NCBI GenBank assembly: GCA_029939635.1
Contig: JAOZSN010000026.1
Span: 4,383 to 23,296 of the forward strand
Reading direction: 5' to 3'
DNA from: Deltaproteobacteria bacterium
GTDB taxonomy: Bacteria; Desulfobacterota; Desulfobulbia; Desulfobulbales; SURF-16
DNA length: 18,914 nucleotides
Part shown: piece after piece, positions 15,966 to 18,914 of the stretch
Position numbering within the stretch: position 1 is the first letter of the stretch
Layout: every line of letters starts with the position of its first letter
The notes under the pieces: model-generated
Database searches by the model: none
The model's input: only the letters and a program-made list of their open reading frames with translations
Told to the model about the DNA's origin: nothing
Program-made: the position numbers and the translations under genes

Positions 15966-17497
15966 AATCTTCTTATCTTGCCCTCACCTTTTTAATCTCC
16001 CTACTGATACCTGGCTTAGCCCAAGCCCAGACCAACCCAATAACCATTTTCTTTGGCAATGATGTACATGGCAAAACAGAGCCGTGTGGCTGAAAATCAA
16101 GCCAATTGGGCGGTCTGCCCAAGAAAGCCACCCTGCTGAGCACAAGAAAAATTGCTAATGAGGAGCGCCTTCTCATTGATAGCGGTGCCTTGCTCTTTGC
16201 CAAAACAAATATTACCTCAGCCAGCAGGCTTGCCCAAGACAAGATTAGAGCCCAAGCAATTATCCAGGCCTATAATTTAATGGATTATGATGCTGTGGGT
16301 ATTGGCCGCCGTGATCTGGCAGGTGGCCTCCCCTTCCTGCAGAAACTTGCCGAAACAGCGACATTTCCATTACTTAGCGCCAACATTATTAATGAACAAG
16401 GAGAACCTATTCTCTCACCATTCACCATTCTCCATAAAAATGGCCTGAACATCGGCATAACCAGCATCACCAACCCAGCTGGATCTTTACCTGCACCGAA
16501 TGAAACCTTTCATATCGATCCATGGCAGAAACAACTACCCAAAATCGTCACCGAGTTATCCAGTAAATGCGATATGCTCATCCTGCTGTCCAACCTTCCC
16601 AGTATAGAAAATAAGGCAATTGCCGCAGCCCACCCAGATATTCATCTCATTTTTCAGGCTGGCATTAGCCCGAGCAATACAGCAGCCACCCTGGAGAACA
16701 ATTCTCTTATTATGCAGACGGCCAAGGAGGGTAAATATATCGGCGAACTGAGTATCAACTGGAGCAAGAGCAAAATATGGCAGAAAAAAGAAAACTCCCT
16801 TATTGCTGCCCAAAAAGAATTGGATCGCCTGCTATGGCAGACAGGTCGAATGGAACGACGGGGCGACCCGATTGAGGTGTACAAAGATTCCCCTCGCACC
16901 TTGAACCATTACCAAAAACTCCAAAAGAGAATTATCGAGTTGCAGAGTAGTATTAAAAAACTAAAAACACTTCACAAGACCCCGGAATATATCCCACCAG
17001 CAACCTATAGATCTAAAATGCATGCGGTAAAAATATCTATTAAAGAAGATCCACAAATCCGCATCCTCCTGGAAGAAAATAAACTCTTAGCCAATCAATC
17101 CTTACGAAACATCAAAAACACAGAGCACCTAGCCGCCTACATAGGGAGTATCAGCTGCCGCGACTGCCATGAACAAATATACACGGCATGGCGTACCACT
17201 CGCCATGCCAACGCCTTCCAAACCCTGTCGAAAAAAAACCAAGACAAAAACCTTGGTTGCGTATACTGCCACGTTACCGGCATTGACGAAACATCTGCCA
17301 CCCTTGTCGCCTCACTCCCCAGCGCACTGCACGGTGTTGGATGCGAACAATGCCACGGCCCAGGAAAAAAACACAGCCAGTCACCAAATCAATACAAACT
17401 GGCCACAACCATTACCCCACAGTCATGCCTTGGCTGTCACACCCCAGACCATGACGATGATTTTGATTTCACCAGAGATGTCGAGCTAGTACATTAA
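15962..17497 (+). CDS. selenoprotein: UshA-like domain fused to tetrahaem cytochrome c, UGA at codon 44 read as Sec
   Basis: Read through one in-frame UGA this is a 511-residue exported protein. Residues 1-22 are a signal peptide (cut after AQA). Residues 27-280 resemble the UshA/5'-nucleotidase metallophosphatase fold: first metal motif NDVHG at 33-37, IDSGALLF at 72-79, YDAVGIGRRDL at 109-119. The usual second aspartate (GD) and the catalytic NHE are replaced, so it is probably not a standard phosphatase. The UGA gives the motif PCGU at 41-44, next to the metal motif. A coiled segment follows (280-385). Four haem c motifs lie at 399-403, 433-437, 461-465 and 489-493 (CRDCH, CVYCH, CEQCH, CLGCH). 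The start ATG overlaps the rarA stop (ATGA). A periplasmic redox enzyme is inferred. A sequencing error is unlikely because the frame is kept and a SECIS-like hairpin follows. Confidence 0.88.
16091..16122 (+). promoter_or_regulatory. UGA codon with bacterial SECIS-like hairpin
   Basis: The UGA at 16091-16093 is followed by a perfect 6-bp stem (TTGGGC 16106-16111, GCCCAA 16117-16122) with the loop GGTCT. Bacterial SECIS elements bind SelB through a conserved GU in a short apical loop; E. coli fdhF has the same GGUCU. The 18 nt between UGA and loop equals the fdhF spacing as I recall it. The lower stem is less regular. Selenocysteine insertion needs SelA, SelB, SelC and SelD, which are not in this window. 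Confidence 0.85.
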
Positions 17498-17513
17498 GAC
17501 CAGCAATTCAATC

Positions 17514-17542
17514 TTGACAAATTGTCACTGGATTGCTAAAAG
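17514..17542 (+). promoter_or_regulatory. promoter of the tRNA-Gln gene
   Basis: A perfect TTGACA (17514-17519), a 17-base spacer and TAAAAG (17537-17542, four of six matches) lie 16 bases before the mature tRNA 5' end. The TTGACA is also part of a small dyad, TGACA-AAT-TGTCA. No terminator separates it from the selenoprotein gene, so read-through may also contribute. Confidence 0.7.
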
Positions 17543-17558
17543 CATCTCACAAATTCAT

Positions 17559-17632
17559 TGGGAGATCGTCTAATGGTAGGACTGCAGACTCTGACTCTGC
17601 CTATCGGGGTTCAAATCCCTGTCTCCCAGCCA
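17559..17632 (+). tRNA. trnQ: tRNA-Gln, anticodon CUG
   Basis: A complete cloverleaf of 74 bases with encoded CCA. Acceptor stem TGGGAGA/TCTCCCA pairs fully; anticodon stem GCAGA/TCTGC (17584-17588, 17596-17600) frames the loop CTCTGAC with anticodon CTG at 17591-17593. T arm CGGGG-TTCAAAT-CCCTG. The U1-A72 end pair and G73 discriminator are typical of tRNA-Gln. It reads CAG codons. It is not tRNA-Sec, which is much longer and has a UCA anticodon. Confidence 0.97.
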
Positions 17633-17637
17633 TAATT

Positions 17638-17675
17638 AAAGGCCTTGCAGCGCATGCTGCAAGGCCTTTTCTTTT
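17638..17675 (+). terminator. Rho-independent terminator after tRNA-Gln
   Basis: A perfect 14-bp stem (AAAGGCCTTGCAGC with GCTGCAAGGCCTTT) around the loop GCAT, followed by TTTTCTTTT on the plus strand. It starts six bases after the tRNA. On the minus strand the stem runs into TTTAATTA, so it may also stop the convergent transcript of the lipoprotein gene at 17690. Confidence 0.93.
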
Positions 17676-17689
17676 GCTGGTTAATGTAA

Positions 17690-18514
17690 TTAAGATCCTG
17701 CAAGTGGGCGTTTCAGATGAAGATTAGGGGGGTGGTAGATAAGGACAAATGAATCCTCAATTACCGGAATATTTTTGATAAATTGGGGAACAAGTTCAGC
17801 AAGTGAGGCAGGGGCAGTATTATGCAAGGCAATATATTTACCCAAGGCCTCGTTTACGGCAACGGCCTGTTCAAATATAGCTATTTCCTGCTGAAGACGT
17901 GAACGAACCGCCTCATCTTTCTCAACGGCCAACATTGCGCGCAACGAAATGAGACCTGCGGCGATATCTCCACCTCGGGCAGATAGCAAGGCCGCAAGAT
18001 GGCTAAACATTTCCGGCGCACCAGGCAATTTTGCTGCCTCTGTATAGGCCTGAGCCGCCTTAAGTGGTTCATCCAAAGCCAGAAAAAAATTAGAGGCGTA
18101 AAAGAAATGGAGGATACTGTCTTGGGGGTAGGCAGCAATACCATTGCTAAAAATTGTACTGGCCTTGGTGGCAGACTCTGGCGAGATATGGGGAAGAAAG
18201 CCCTGGCAGAAAAAATACGTATCAATGAAACGGGGATAGAGCTCACTAATAACCTCAAAGTTATGGCCCAAACTATCTACGTAACTGGCTGGCGCTATTC
18301 CAGGACGTAAACCGCCAAGAAAGACACTGGTACGGATAAAGAGGGCTTCTGCTGCTAACTGGCTGAGATAACCAGCGCTAATTTGATAATAAGCTGCCGA
18401 CATGGCTGGCTTTAGGACATCAGTCTGGCCCTGCCAATTTTTTTCATGGATATTAAACAGGCAGCCATAGATAAGAATTAATCCTGCCAGCAAGGCCATC
18501 CGCAGAGTTTTCAT
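17690..18514 (-). CDS. exported TPR-like protein, possible lipoprotein
   Basis: A 274-residue protein that I do not recognise by name. The N-terminus is a signal or anchor sequence (basic MKTLR, then a hydrophobic run) ending in IYGC at 15-18, a weak lipobox in which C18 could be lipidated. The rest is alpha-helical, with repeats like TPR units: about 117-150 (ASTIFSNGIAAYPQDSILHFFYASN) and 150-200 (LDEPLKAAQAYTEAAKLPGAP...), each with the small/aromatic spacing of TPRs. The C-terminal 60 residues look globular. Its ATG overlaps the stop of the ABC-2 permease gene (TAATG), so it belongs to that transport system and may be a periplasmic accessory protein. Function inferred only from this link. 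Confidence 0.7.
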   Translation of the reverse strand: MKTLRMALLAGLILIYGCLFNIHEKNWQGQTDVLKPAMSAAYYQISAGYLSQLAAEALFIRTSVFLGGLRPGIAPASYVDSLGHNFEVISELYPRFIDTYFFCQGFLPHISPESATKASTIFSNGIAAYPQDSILHFFYASNFFLALDEPLKAAQAYTEAAKLPGAPEMFSHLAALLSARGGDIAAGLISLRAMLAVEKDEAVRSRLQQEIAIFEQAVAVNEALGKYIALHNTAPASLAELVPQFIKNIPVIEDSFVLIYHPPNLHLKRPLAGS

Positions 18515-18914
18515 TATAAATCCCTGTGCTTATAGATTAAGCAGGCTGCCCAAAGAGTAATTATAATGTAGAGGGACAACAGGGCAAAAGGCAGGACAAG
18601 ATGAGGCCACGGGGGAATTATGTCTGCGGTTACGGCCAATGACTTAAAATCAAGGGTGGAAAAATCAGGGAACAGAACAGTCAAACCCTTGAGCAGGTTA
18701 TCCAACAGTGTTCCGGAACCAGAGATTATGTTCTGGCTGGCTGCCTGCCGAACCACAGGTAAACCTGAACAGATGAAATAATAACAGAGGGTCAACAGCA
18801 GGACAGGAAAACTGCCCCGCATGGCGCTGGATATGAAGAGGATGATGGCAAGGATTGTCAACTCTATCCAGTACAGGCCAAAAAAAGCCAACAGATAATA
18901 GGCCAATGACAGAT
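18514..18914 (-). CDS. ABC-2 type transporter permease, C-terminal part (cut by window edge)
   Basis: Open to the window end with no stop or secure start in its last bases, so this is the C-terminal part of a larger gene. Three or four membrane helices are visible: about residues 4-26 and 33-50 in the visible part, and 104-124 near the end. The pattern of a long extracytoplasmic segment containing LLDNLLKGLTVLFPDFSTLDFKSLAV, followed by a last helix and a short charged KHRDL tail, is typical of ABC-2 (NosY/GldF-like) permeases. The ATP-binding subunit is presumably upstream, outside the window. Translation is coupled to the TPR-like gene by a shared base. Confidence 0.75.
   Translation of the reverse strand, partial: LSLAYYLLAFFGLYWIELTILAIILFISSAMRGSFPVLLLTLCYYFICSGLPVVRQAASQNIISGSGTLLDNLLKGLTVLFPDFSTLDFKSLAVTADIIPPWPHLVLPFALLSLYIIITLWAACLIYKHRDL

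Noticed and set aside
16091..16093. UGA as a sequencing error or pseudogene stop
   Set aside because: Frame and domain are kept on both sides, there is no other damage, and a SECIS-like hairpin sits at the right distance.
16106..17497. Separate shorter gene starting at the TTG behind the UGA
   Set aside because: It would lack a signal peptide although it carries four periplasmic haem c motifs, its TTG lies within the SECIS stem, and the upstream frame supplies the signal and metal motif.
17559..17632. tRNA next to the selenoprotein as tRNA-Sec
   Set aside because: The anticodon is CUG, the arms are of normal length, and the end pair and discriminator fit tRNA-Gln.

Overview
The window looks like chromosome from an anaerobic, sulfate-reducing type Desulfobacterota (former Deltaproteobacteria), most like the Desulfobulbales. 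This is inferred from gene content: MamK-type actins, a DsrP/NrfD-type quinol oxidoreductase subunit, a DUF3786/4Fe-4S protein, a multihaem cytochrome that reads a UGA as selenocysteine, and a sigma-54 promoter. Base composition appears moderate, with many small intergenic control elements. No phage, transposon or CRISPR array is visible.

Layout. 1-5.3 kb: a possible small membrane protein (minus strand), then on the plus strand a large DUF748/AsmA-like envelope protein, a PrmA-type ribosomal protein L11 methyltransferase and a cysteine-rich conserved protein. 5.36-7.55 kb (minus strand): a sigma-54-driven unit, read as promoter, 79-aa membrane protein, orphan ten-helix NrfD/DsrP-like protein, then a MerR-family regulator with a Cys-rich tail. 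Hairpins lie in the leader, at the first stop codon and before merR. About 650 bp without a convincing gene follows, ending in a strong two-way terminator. 8.2-11.06 kb (minus strand): an operon of two different MamK-family actins flanking a membrane-anchored coiled-coil protein. It has its own sigma-70-type promoter and an unusual 22-bp hairpin of AT-rich heptamers just before the last gene. 11.2-12.96 kb (minus strand): a YgiQ-family radical SAM protein.

13.1-17.5 kb (plus strand): an orphan HPt protein, then four genes joined by overlapping stop and start codons: DUF493, Fe-S/DUF3786, the RarA AAA+ ATPase, and a secreted UshA-like/tetrahaem cytochrome c fusion. The fusion is interrupted by an in-frame UGA. 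A SECIS-like hairpin follows the UGA with the same spacing and the same apical loop as E. coli fdhF, so I annotate one 511-residue selenoprotein. A tRNA-Gln(CUG) with its own promoter and a perfect terminator comes next. The window ends with a minus-strand pair: a TPR-like lipoprotein candidate and the C-terminal part of an ABC-2 permease.

The two most noteworthy systems are the twin-actin plus membrane coiled-coil operon, with none of the other magnetosome genes nearby, and the selenocysteine-containing UshA-like/cytochrome fusion. The selenoprotein would be split or missed by routine gene calling.
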